Assembly (NCBI GenBank): GCA_963669155.1
Contig: OZ022588.1
Span: 331,501 to 395,500, forward strand
Reading direction: 5' to 3'
Source of the DNA: Arbacia lixula
Taxonomy: Eukaryota > Echinodermata > Echinoidea > Arbacioida > Arbaciidae
Length of the DNA: 64,000 nt
Below are positions 33,401-46,000 of the stretch, in pieces. The notes beneath the pieces are model-generated. The model searched no databases. It was not told the origin of the DNA and was given only the letters and a program-made list of their open reading frames with translations. How positions within the stretch are numbered: the stretch's first letter is position 1; each line of letters begins with the position of its first letter. A program made the position numbers and the translations under genes.

Positions 33401-36400
33401 TAGACGATTTCAAATTTTAAGCTTGCAAAAGGGATGGACAATCTTTAAGAATTACTCCAAAGACGAGCTTTGGCAGAGCAGCTTAAAAGATGTAATAGTA
33501 GTCATTAATTTCATATGAATGGGTCATGCCTACTATTTTGTGATGGCAGATATTCTTAATGAGAGTATCATTTCTAGTGAAACTCCAAATTGGTAACCCA
33601 TTAGTGAAAATTAATACATTGGAGGCTCAGGGTGATTTCAGCCCCTGCAAAGCACATAAAAGACCCTGTAAAAATATTTTTCTCATTTCATATGAAAAAT
33701 ATGATGCAAGCATAGTTCATTTTTTTTATTTCATTAAATCAAGCTTGAAAAGTATCCCCCTAAAATCCATGTCTTAACTGGTAGCAATTTATGTTTCAAT
33801 GCCTCACCCTTGCAACCAACTTAACATGTGCATATTCTGAGTTCTATGTATTCAGCGTGTTATTTCTGACAACTCTATTCTCTTACTCGTCCCAGTTTCT
33901 CTCTGACTCTTATTGACACTCTGGATACCTTGGCTGTGCTTGGACTGCTGGATGAGTTTGAGGAAGCCGTCAGAAAGGTCATCGCCGATGTGACCTTTGA
34001 TGCAGATCTGGTTGTGTCTGTCTTTGAAACTAACATCAGAGTTGTAGGGTAAGACACATATGTTCTCAGTCGATATGTAATAATTTGATAACTGCTGGTA
34101 ACTGATAACTGCTTGTGACAAAGAGCTTGTTGTCTTTCTCAGAGACCAACGTCTTTACTTTTAGGGAAAGCTATTACTTTGAATGTCCCCCATGAGTGTG
34201 TGATACAGGAGTACATTGTTGCTATAAGTAAACTAACAAGCTAATTAGGTGTACCGGTACATGGAGAAAGATGAATAGGTTCATTTCCATATGAAGATTT
34301 ATGTCTATTTTCAATCAAATTTGAATTAGGCTATGCATATTTGTCAGCTGATTTCAATGTTTTGTTGGCACCTGTAAACATTTGGGCAAAGAAGCATGTT
34401 TTGTGATAAGCCAGCTCTTGACATGTTAATAACGATAATAATAATCAGCATTTGTATAAAGCTTTCTTCTACCCAAAGTGCTTAATTATTCCCCTGGCTT
34501 TAGCCAAACAGCCAGGTACAAGTATGTAGCACTAGGAGCTAGTTCATCTAATTAGATCAGGAATACTATATTCCTGCCAGGTACCCATTTACTACATCTG
34601 GGTTGAGAGGGACACACATGAGTAAAACACCTCGTCCAAGGGTGTACGCACTGGACTTAGTTGATCTTGTTGTAAGATATTCAGTCTAACATGATGTGGT
34701 GTTCCGTTGATACCAATGCAAGTGACAGACACATTTTGCTCATCGACAAGATAAGTCTCTTTTGTTGGTTGCTTCCTTTTGTCAAAGAAAGGTCAGTATA
34801 GCACAGCGCCCTCATTGTTCTCTCTTGTTTGCCACCCAGCGGTCTGCTTGGAGGCCACACTGCAGCTAAAGAGTTCCAGGAGCATCATGGACGGATGGCT
34901 TGGTACAGGGATGAGCTGCTGCATATGGCCAAGGAGGTCGGCTATCGCCTCCTACCAGCCTTCAACACAACCACAGGCGTGCCTTACCCAAAGGTATGGG
35001 GCGATTTGTTTTGCAGATATATCTTAATGTCAATGGATCAAGGGGTGTAGGACGGGAAGATGATCTCAGAATGATGGGTTATCTAGGAGGAGAAACGGAG
35101 AAATGAAGAAAATGAAGAAAAGGAGATGGTAAAGTTAATGCATGTCTTTCAAACAATGTGTTATTAATGGTCACCACGAAACTTGTCTGAGGTTTGTCCA
35201 AATAGCAACAACTAATAGATTCAGAGTGCATTCCACCCATTGAATCTGAATGACTTAATACAGGTGAATGTCATAATGCATTAATATGCAGTTAAGGGCA
35301 AAATTGTGAATACATTACGAAGACGACTTATTTAGATAACTGGACTGGATTATGTTTGTTTTAGGTCAATCTGCGTCACGGCCTGGGCAAGGGTCGCCCA
35401 GAGAGGGATACCTGCACAGCTTGTGCAGGCACCATGCTGCTAGAGTTCTCAGCCCTCAGTCGGCTGTCTGGCGACCCCATATTTGAGGTGAGCAAGTTTG
35501 AACTCAAAACATAAGGCCCCAATTCACAAAGGAGTTTTAGATTAAGAACATGGTTTAAGCAAATTTTGTGGCATGAAAGCAGATAAGTTTGCTTGCTTTA
35601 GCAATATAAAAGTGTCCAATGATGATAACACACATTTTGCTGAGGGTGCTAAATTCAAACTAGTTACTACGGATTAGTCCACAGTTTAATCAAATTAATT
35701 GAACTCAAGTGTGGTCTAAACCATTGTTACTAGTGTGAATTTAGCAACCTATGCAAAATGCACATGATAATTATTGGAACTTTTTTAAGCATACAGACAC
35801 AATCAAGCGCACGTATCTGATTATATGCCATGAGCTTTGTGTAGTCTAAATGTAAAACTCCTGGCACCACTAGCTCGTTAGCAGTTTATTTCATCGATGG
35901 GTAATCCTACAAATAATACAAACTGTACTGATCAAAGTGAAATCAACAATGATTTCTTCCACCAGGAATATTTCAAGTAGAAAGCTTGAAACGATAGGAG
36001 GCACATTGATTGAATGACTTTGAAAATATTATCAGTAGTATAGTTAAAGTCACAACAATATATGGTTATCATACAGTGTTTACTTTACTTAGTATGAGTA
36101 GCATAGGCTGTCCTTGTCTGGTATGGTATACAATGGAGCTTACAAACTCAAGTCTGTGGCTGTGTGGGTGTGACATTGATTAATCAGCTTGGGATTGTGA
36201 ACAGCTTGATCTATTTGTTCTGTGCACACATGTGTACTGATGAAGTCAACAGGCGCATGCCCTTGTTGGTCTGAATGTATGGGTCTGAAATACAGAGACT
36301 ACTCCACATAATGGAATGAGTCTATTGGGATATAGGTGAGTCATGGTCTAGTCTGATCTCTCAGACCTCTTTTTGAGATAGTGTCACAATTGAATTTGCT

Positions 36401-39400
36401 TAAAGACTAGACAAGAACTATGCCCGTGCAGATTCTCAGCATGGTATATCAAGTGGCTCTTCTCTGTGATTTGAGTAAATGTGATTGTGTGCTAAGCAAT
36501 CTCTGTATAACCACTGTACATGTAAACTGATAGTCATGCGTTGAAGACAGCTGGTTTAGCATGGTGGTGTTAATACTATAAACAAGCGTTTAATCATGCT
36601 AAGAATTTAGATTTATTGATGACATGTTATATGGTAATAATGTTCTTTCATCCCTCCTAAATTTTTGTTTTTAATTGAAAACAATTAAAGGAATTCGCAT
36701 AATTTTATGTCTAGTCTGCACCATTTCTTGTGATGCTAGGCACTGGTCTGTATACATGTATTATCTTGATTCTGTTCCTTTCTAGGAGAAAGCCAGGAGC
36801 GTCATGCACACCCTGTGGTCTAAGAGACAGCGCACAAGCAACCTGGTGGGAACGGTGATCAACATCCACACTGGGGACTGGGTCAGGAGAGGTGAGAGAA
36901 AGACAGAGAGACAGGCAGAGAGAGAAAGAGAGAGAGAAATAGAGAGAGAACAGAATATTGTTGACCCTCCTGTGCCAGATGAAATGCATCTCTATGGGAT
37001 GTGTGTGCATTAATGATGAATGAAGATATACACACAAGGCACGCAAAGGGTTTATCATTTACAGTGTTCTCGTAACTCAATTGTAACTTCATGTGCATGT
37101 ATTCTCGTAACTCAATTGTAACATCATGTGCATGTCTTCTCGTAACTCAATTGTAACTTCATGTGCCATGAATTTGGCCAATGAGCTCTGAGTATTATAC
37201 TTCTTGTAATGGAAGTTGCTATCTCTCATAGTCATAGAGCTGATCTCACAAATGCTGTGTGTATATTACGTCACTGTATGTTGCAATTTTTCAACCCAAC
37301 TTTTCACATTATTCACATTATTTCATAATGTGCATCTTGTAACTGGATATGCTTGTTTTAAATTTGTGTAGCCTTCTATGGTATGATAAGATGTACACAT
37401 CTTTTATATGATGCAATACCAAACTTATGCTACGTGTTATATTCTGAATACTTGTCTGTTGTTGTCTTTAGAGAGCGGTGTTGGAGCAGGCATAGACTCG
37501 TACTATGAGTACCTTCTCAAGGGATACATCTTACTGGGTGATGATTCCTACTTGGACAAGTTCAACACAGTGAGTCCTCAGAAGCGAGATTGGATTATAT
37601 CTTCAGATGCAATGCGTTTCTTATTTTTGAAAATTATTCAATTTATTTACCAGGGGTCATATTCCTGAAACCTTTCTAAGCCTAGTTAGCTACAAAGGTG
37701 CATTCAGCTACATGCATTTTTAGTAACTTACTAGGCTAGTAAGGTTTCATGAATTGGCCCCATAGGTTTACATATAAAAACAAATTTTTCAACCTACCTG
37801 TTCAATAGATCAATGCTTTTTCTGTTGTGTTTGTTTGCTACTTAAAAAGGATGTATTGAAATAACATATTGAGTTGAGTTGAGACAGATATTAAGTCAGA
37901 CAGATAATATGTTTATATAGTTTCAGATGCCAAGTTATTGCATCTTGCGTCATGCACTTGTTAAATTCTACTTGCCTCAACATGCACCCCGGTAAAGGAA
38001 ATACGGTACGTACGGTTATAGTTTATAGATATTAATGATATGGAGAATTCCTCTGATAGCGCACCCCTTCCGATGCACCCCTGTACTGAAACCTGTCTGT
38101 TTTTTGCACCCCCTCTAGCATTATGAAGCGGTCAGAAGGTATATCAGTGACGGCCCTCTACTCATGGATGTTCAGATGCATCGCCCACATGCAAGGTCAA
38201 GGAACTTTATGGATGCTCTACTAGCATTCTGGCCAGGACTGCAGGTCAGTGGCAATTCATTTGTTAAAATCATTTTCATATTTGTCTGTCTCATGAAATC
38301 TATCATGAAGAGAAGATAAGAGCTTCAGTTTTGATTTTAAAGAATCTAGCCCTTGTAAAGCTAGTCTTGGATGATGGGTTCAGTGTTCCAGTTACACTTT
38401 ACCTGAATGTTCTTTTATTGAAACATCTCTCTTGAATGTAAGGGATAGAAGTGGTGATCATTATGAACCCATGATTATGGCAGAACTGTTTTTGAGATCA
38501 TCGTTTGCCCCAACCCATCTTGTCCACCTCTGTCTAAATTGTTTGTGTTTATTAGTATTACAAGTCAGCAGAAACATTATATTTGTACTAGTCAAGCTTG
38601 ATACTGTATTTGTTCATATAGTGCATAGAGTACTGAAGTGTGACGTCATATGAACATGTTGTTAAGACGACTGGTTCTAAACTGTGAGTAGAGCAAACAC
38701 TGGTGATGACAGCATGGACTCTCATTGTGAGAGCCCAGCATTAGCCTGCTGGGCAATAGCGGATTAGTGAACCTCACACTTGAGCGATGTTGTTTAGAAC
38801 CAGCAACCTGCATAACAATGGATATGACACCACTTTGGTACTCTATTGTGTTTCTGTCTCCCTAGGTACAAAAAGAATGACCCTTGAATACATGTAATGT
38901 CCTTGTCTCCCTAGGTATTGTTTGGGGATATTGAGCCAGCTATTGAGACCCATGAGATGCTGTATCAGGTCACACAGAGACACAACTTCCTACCAGAGGT
39001 GAGTTGAGACAGCTTTACTCAGAATTATAAGCATTCCATATAACTGTACAGGCACATATTCACAACTGTGGTTTTAACTTAGACTGTGTACTCTATATAG
39101 ACTAACTTTATGTGGTGGCAAATAAATTATCTGATGCTGTCACAAAATCATTGACTTTCATCCTAGAAATTTTTGATATTCATTTCTTAATTAAAGGGCT
39201 GCCCTTTTAACAAAAGTCCTGAAACTCTGCATGGATCAGCAGTATACATTAACGATAACATGTATGACATGTTTGAAACACAGTGACCATAGTCTACATT
39301 CATAAACTTCACACACTGCTTGAATTACCGCAGACGATCACTGACCTCAGTGTAGATCATTCGGAGCGAGGCACTGAATGGTGTGGTCTTGGTCTCCAGG

Positions 39401-40008
39401 CCACAGAAACAAAAGAGTTTTTAGACGACCCGCTCAAAACCTCGAAATCTGAACGTCATAATTTCGCTCTTAGTAAGTTTCCTTCTCTAATATTGTGAGA
39501 GAAGTTCTTATACAGTTATTTATATCATTTTCTGTGTTTTTTATTTTTTTTACAGAAATTCTATTTTTTGACCTTATAAAGGGCTACCCTGTCTTCAAGC
39601 CCTGCTAATAATTGTTAACCCTTTTCCCTTGCTTGTAACCCTCTTTCTTCTGTTCCCTCACCGTCTTACTCCCAGGCATTCACTCCACAGTATGATGTCT
39701 ATTGGGCACAGCATCCACTCAGACCAGAGTTTACAGAGAGTACATATATGTTGTACAAGGTGGGTGCAGTCTCCCTGTCTTCCAAATAATTACAATGCAT
39801 CATACAATCGTAAATACACAATAAAATTGTCGTAACTTACACGAGATATGGATTGAAGCTTGCAAAGATCTATCGTACCTATGTATTTGATCGCCCCAAA
39901 ACAATTGGCTGGGACTTGCAATAATATACAGTAGTAGTTTGTAAGATGGGTGATATGATAAACTATGCTGGCAGTTTGAGGTATTGCACATTGGGCAGGT
40001 CATTTTGT

Positions 40009-40096
<88 letters not shown>

Positions 40097-43000
40097 TGGA
40101 ATGGGGAAAAGAGGGAGAGAATGAGTTGAGCAATATTTTCATTTCCATCTACATTTGTTATGGTTGTTTCCTAGGCGACCAGTGACCCCTACTATCTGGA
40201 GGTTGGGGAGAAGATTGTGGAGGCTTTGCAGAACCATGCCCGGGTGCACTGTGGCTTTGCAGGCATCAAGGACGTCAGGACTGGTAGCCACGAGGACAGG
40301 TCAGATTCTATCCCAAACTGCTATTCCCAAATGCTCACTGAGGAGAAATTTTATCCTCAATCTAGCATTTCTCCTAAATGGTATTCTGAAATCTCTCCTG
40401 ACTTTCCTCCTAAATCTCCTCCTGAGTTTTCTCCTAACTTAATTAAAATTGAAAATTAGCAACTTATCAATCAAATCATAAAGAAGCTGCGTGCCTAAAA
40501 TGATAACTTTTTATCCATTACAGAGGAGAATCAACAGAAATAAAGTACTGTACAGGCATGGATATTGCAAATGAAAATGAAAAGTTCTAAAAACAACCTG
40601 TGGCATGGACAATGTATTTTCTGTATTTACAACATAGACACTGATTCTTGGTTGTTGTTTTCTTTGCAGGATGGATTCCTTTGTGCTTGCAGAGACCTTC
40701 AAGTACCTGTACCTGTTGTTTGCCGAGCCGCAAGACCTTGTTCTGGACATTGACCGCTATCTCCTGACCACCGAGGCCCATATCCTTCCGCTGTCCATCT
40801 CTAAAATCAAGACTGACCAGTCCAGCAATGCCACTGTGACCCTCAATGTGGTAAGCTGGTCAATGGGATGTAACGTAGCTGGAGGACCAGTGAGGGATCT
40901 TATGAAACTCTGACCAGGAAACTTTCCTGAGCAAGATGAAGAGGCGTTGCAAGAGATGACTATTTCTATTTATCAGAAAAATTATAAATTGTTGAAAGTA
41001 AACTATAGTTTAATCTGTATATGAATATGGAAAGGGAAATACAAAAAAAAAATATGGTGAGATGGATGCAGTCACATATATACTGTTCTGAAGAGATCCA
41101 CATTCCATGTTCGTTACAGACAGTAGTCTTTATTTGCAGTGGTCTTTGCAGAAAGGATTAACTACAATTCTTCTTCTGCTCCTGAATAAACCTCTTTGGC
41201 TTTTGGTGGTCCCTACACACCTAAATACTATGATATGTGTATGTAGGCTCTTTCCCTTTTGTTTTACTTTGAATGTGGAAATAATGAAATAAAATGGAAT
41301 CAAATAAATGAAATGAAATCAAATGGACTAACCCATTATCTGGTGCAGACCCATGATGGAGCAGAGGGTGTTGGCAGCCAGCATGCGGTAGTAGCGGACC
41401 GGTCCTGTGCCAACCATAAGTACCTGTTCCCCGGTGGGAGTGGCTACGCCCAGGCCTTACGAGATCCTGTCAAGAAGGCCCGCAATGTCCAGAGTTCCCA
41501 GTGCCCCTCCAATCAGCAGCCTCCCAATGTTGTGTAAGTACAATAGCCCCAGTGAGGAGAAATACTGTAAAATCAGTCATTTTTGCGCAACATTTACTTT
41601 TGCGCTTTGGGCACAATATTGCACAAGTGTTGGTATTGTAATTTTTTACTGTTGGAATTACCTATAGCAATTGACACTGAATACACAATTTATTGATGCT
41701 TCTCCAATGTAGGATTCATTTGTGATGCTTTGCATACTGAGATTGTCATCCTCCTCATCCTCACCTACTCCAAGGCTCATTTCCCCACTTCCCTTTCTTC
41801 CTTCCCTTCCTCCTTTGTGCATACAATGTGAATGTAGAACTATGGTGGTTTACATGTCCAGACTTGGTACTGACATGTACCAAGTCTCTCCTGCTCTTTC
41901 TCATCCCTTTTCCTCTTTCTTTACCTCAAGTTTCTTTCTTCCTCTCTTCTTGAACTGAATATGTTGTTGTTTTTCTCTTTCATTCTCCTTTCTCCTCTTC
42001 CTTTCCATAAGTCTCCTCCTCCTCCTTTTGTTCCTTCTCCTCCTGCTCCTCTTCTTCTCCTTCATCCTCTCCCTCCTCCTCCTCCTCTTGTTCCTCTTTC
42101 ATTCATTTAGTGTCAATTTCTTCATCATATTCAACTCTTAATATGATAATTGACAATCATTTCTCTTGACCCACAGCTCTGATTCTCCCCGGCTCAAGGC
42201 AGCAGAATTTGTTCCTGGTAACCCAGACCACATGCAGCAGCTGACAAAGATGGGTATCAGACTCATTACCATGAAGGACGGACGGGTGCAGCTCATGCAC
42301 ACTGCCGCTAATGTGAGTAGCAAGGGAGAGGGAAGGGGCATGTGGGGAGGAGGGGGGTCTGTGGGGAGGGGGGGGGGGCATGTGGGGTGTAGGGGCCATG
42401 TGGGGAGGAGGGGGGCGTGTGGGGAAGAGGGGGGCGTGTGGGGAGGAGGGGGGCGTGTGGGGAGGAGGGGGGCATGTAGGGTGTAGGGGCCATGTGGGGA
42501 GGAGGGGGGCATGTGGGGTGGAGGGGGGCGTGTGGGGAGGAGGGGGGCGTGTGGGGAGGAGGGGGGCGTGTGGGGAGGAGGGGGCCATGTGGGGAGGAGG
42601 GGGGCGTGTGGGGAGGAGGGGGGCGTGTGGGGAGGAGGGGGGCATGTGGGGAGGAGGGGGGCATGTGGGGAGGAGGGGGGCGTGCGGGGAGGAGGGGGGC
42701 ATGTAGGGTGTAGGGGCCATGTGGGGAGGAGGGGGGCGTGTGGGGTGGAGGGGGGCGTGTGGGGAGGAGGGGGGCGTGTGGGGAGGAGGGGGCGTGTGGG
42801 GAGGAGGGGGCGTGTGGGGAGGAGGGGCCATGTGGGGAGGAGGGGGGCGTGTGGGTAGGAGGGGGGCGTGTAGGGTGTAGGGGCCATGTGGGGAGGAGGG
42901 GGGCGTGTGGGGAGGAGGGGGGCGTGCGGGGAGGAGGGGGGCGTGTAGGGTGTAGGGGCCATGTGGGGAGGAGGGGGGCGTGTGGGGTGGAGGGGGGCGT

Positions 43001-46000
43001 GTGGGGAGGAGGGGGGCATGTGGGGTGGAGGGGGGCGTGTGGGGAGGAGGGGGGCATGTAGGGTGTAGGGGCCATGTGGGGAGGAGGGGGGCGTGTGGGG
43101 AGGAGGGGGGCGTGTGGGGAGGAGGGGGGCGTGTGGGGAGGAGGGGGGCGTGTGGGGAGGAGGGGGGCGTGTGGGGAGGAGGGGGGCGTGTGGGGAGGAG
43201 GGGGGCGTGTGGGGAGGAGGGGCCATGTGGGGAGGAGGGGGGCGTGTGGGGAGGAGGGGGGCGTGTAGGGTGTAGGGGCCATGTGGGGAGGAGGGGGGCG
43301 TGTGGGGAGGAGGGGGGCGTGCGGGGAGGAGGGGGGCGTGTAGGGTGTAGGGGCCATGTGGGGAGGAGGGGGGCGTGTGGGGTGGAGGGGGGCGTGTGGG
43401 GAGGAGGGGGGCATGTGGGGTGGAGGGGGCGTGTGGGGAGGAGGGGGGCATGTAGGGTGTAGGGGCCATGTGGGGAGGAGGGGGGCATGTGGGGTGGAGG
43501 GGGACGTGACTGCTTGGAAGGTAAGTAGCAATAGGGGTGGGGGGGGGGAAGGCGAGGATGGGCGAGGGTATAATTCTGAAGGAGACGAATGGGAATCTAA
43601 CTACAGCTTGTGCACACCACTTCAAATATAAATAATATCGGGGAGGAGGTGAGAAGGGAGGGGGGAGGTGGATGGGAGATTGTATAGAGGGGAGAGGGGG
43701 GGGGGAGTGAGTCATTAACATGGGTTGGGGTGATGGCGTGAATATGAAGCAGAAGAATGGGAACCACTCTGATTACTATGAAGGGTGGACAGTACAGCTG
43801 GAGTACACTGCCTGAAATATATATGAAATATGGAAGTATGCCTGAAATATGGAAGTAGCTTTGAGAGGGAATAGGGAAAGAGGTTGGACATAAAATAGAT
43901 GTATGTATTTATCATGTGTATATTTGTTGAAAGGGCATCTCTTTATGTTCATCTATCTTGTATGGCCTTTTGTCTCTTTGTAGGCCGTGACTCCACAGTC
44001 TGCTGAGCAGGGTGCCCTGTTCATGCAGGAGATGATTGAGCTATCCAAGAGCCAGCAAGCTGAAGGTAAGCCGACAACATACACACACTTCATTGGAATA
44101 CAACTCCAATAGTCAAACATCTAAGAAACGATTCGGTGCTACCCCTAATGGAAGAATACTCTGTTCTGTACTCTACCCTCTTCCTTTCTCTTTCTTTGAA
44201 AAATCATTGCATAGGTAATATTTACCACTAAGTGCTGAATATAGATTCAACCTGTGCAGAAATGTGTACTCTTTCATGTGATGCATCTTTCATTATTTTT
44301 TAATAGTTGGTATAAAAAGTTATAACAACAAACCAAATATTTGTGGTACTGTACTTGGTCCCGAGTGGGATGAGTGACACACATATGTGATCATGTGACC
44401 TGCCTTGCCTTGTATCCCAGTTGCCGATAACCATCCCCGGGTGGTTCAAGTCATGGCCCCTGACACCATGAAGAACATGGTGCTTGCAGCAGGGCCTGCA
44501 CAGTTCGGCATGGACCTCAACGAAAACTTCGCTGTAAGTAGCATACCTCTATAAGTTACGAAAATGATTTAGATCAGTTTTAAATTTCTCTTAAAAGGTA
44601 TTTATTCACTAATTAATCTATACATACACATACTTACGAACTCAAGTGTCCCACACCTTATGTACACCCTTGCTTTTAATTTACCGTACTGACTGGCGTA
44701 TAAGCCGCATGTTTTTTTTTCTTAAAAATCACACCAAAGTCTGGGTGGGGCTTATATGCGGTATGACGTCATATGGGCATGTTGTAAAGACAACCGGTTT
44801 TAAACTATGTGGGACAAGCAAACATCAATGATCATAGCGGGTACTCTCTTTTAGAGTGCCTGGGACCAGCCCACAAGACAATGTCGGACCAGTGAAAGTC
44901 TCACTTGAGTGATGTTGTTTAGAACCAGAAGCCGACATAACAATGGATATGAGGACACCACTTCAGTACTCTATGGAATAGATATTGTTTAGAGAGACGA
45001 TAGATGTGATGATGTGAGTTGTCCTTCCTTGCTGTTTACCAGGCTGTAGGAGAGCTGGTAGTGGCAGAGCCGTTCACAGCTTGCAGTGGTCTCACCAATG
45101 GACATCTCATGCAGGGCAAGATCATCCTCATGTCACGGGGAGAGTGCATGTTTGTTGAAAAGGTGAGATTTCAATTCAATTCAATTCAATTCAATTCAAT
45201 TCAATTTATTCCACTTTAAAAAACATGATGTAAAAAACTGCATAATGTTGTAGATTCACAAGTTTGTGGGGGAACCAAAATAAGCATGCAGGCTTGTTGG
45301 TATGGTCCCATTTTTCATTTATTAGGTGGTCTGTCGCAGTATAAAGATCACCTCTTAATTATTATTTTTAGTTCTCATAAAAATAACATGAAATATAACA
45401 TAACAAACAATGAATACATGAATAGCAAAAGAACCGACACAATACAAGAGAAAACCAATGACAGAAAGAGACAACGTGTGAGTGGCAGGCTATGAACGAA
45501 GTTCATATTCTTTATAATTCATAACATGTTGCATCATAGACTACAATGAAAACAGTTTCTTACATAATAGTAAAAAAAGCCAGATGTTTCAATAAAGTTA
45601 ATCACAAAATGTTGTAGTAGGACAACACTTTAATACCTAAAAGTCAATGTGTACATGAATGATGCGGTGACAGCATTGACTCATATATGATTATTTTGCA
45701 GGCGAGGCACATCCAGAAGTTTGGTGCTCACGGCGGCATTGTGGTGGACAACGTGGTGGAGACAAGCAGCGACACGGCCGCAATGTTTGCCATGTCGGGT
45801 GACGGCACGGACGACGTCAACATCCCCCTCGTCTTCCTCTTCTCCAAGGAAGGAGCCATCCTGCAGGAGGCTCTGAAGGAGCACAGCTCCGTGGAGGTCC
45901 TGCTCCTTGACAAGGCCAAGACCCTCAGTGAGTACCGAGTTACTATTGCACAGTTCTTAATGAGTATCAGCTTACTATCACACAGTCCTTAATGAGTACC

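Noticed and set aside
42138..43721. Proline-rich 527-, 443- and 407-codon frames on the minus strand and glycine-rich frames on the plus strand
   Set aside because: They are products of the 19-bp minisatellite, whose unit has no stop in most frames and whose length is not divisible by three. They overlap each other in several frames and cross EDEM3 exon 15.
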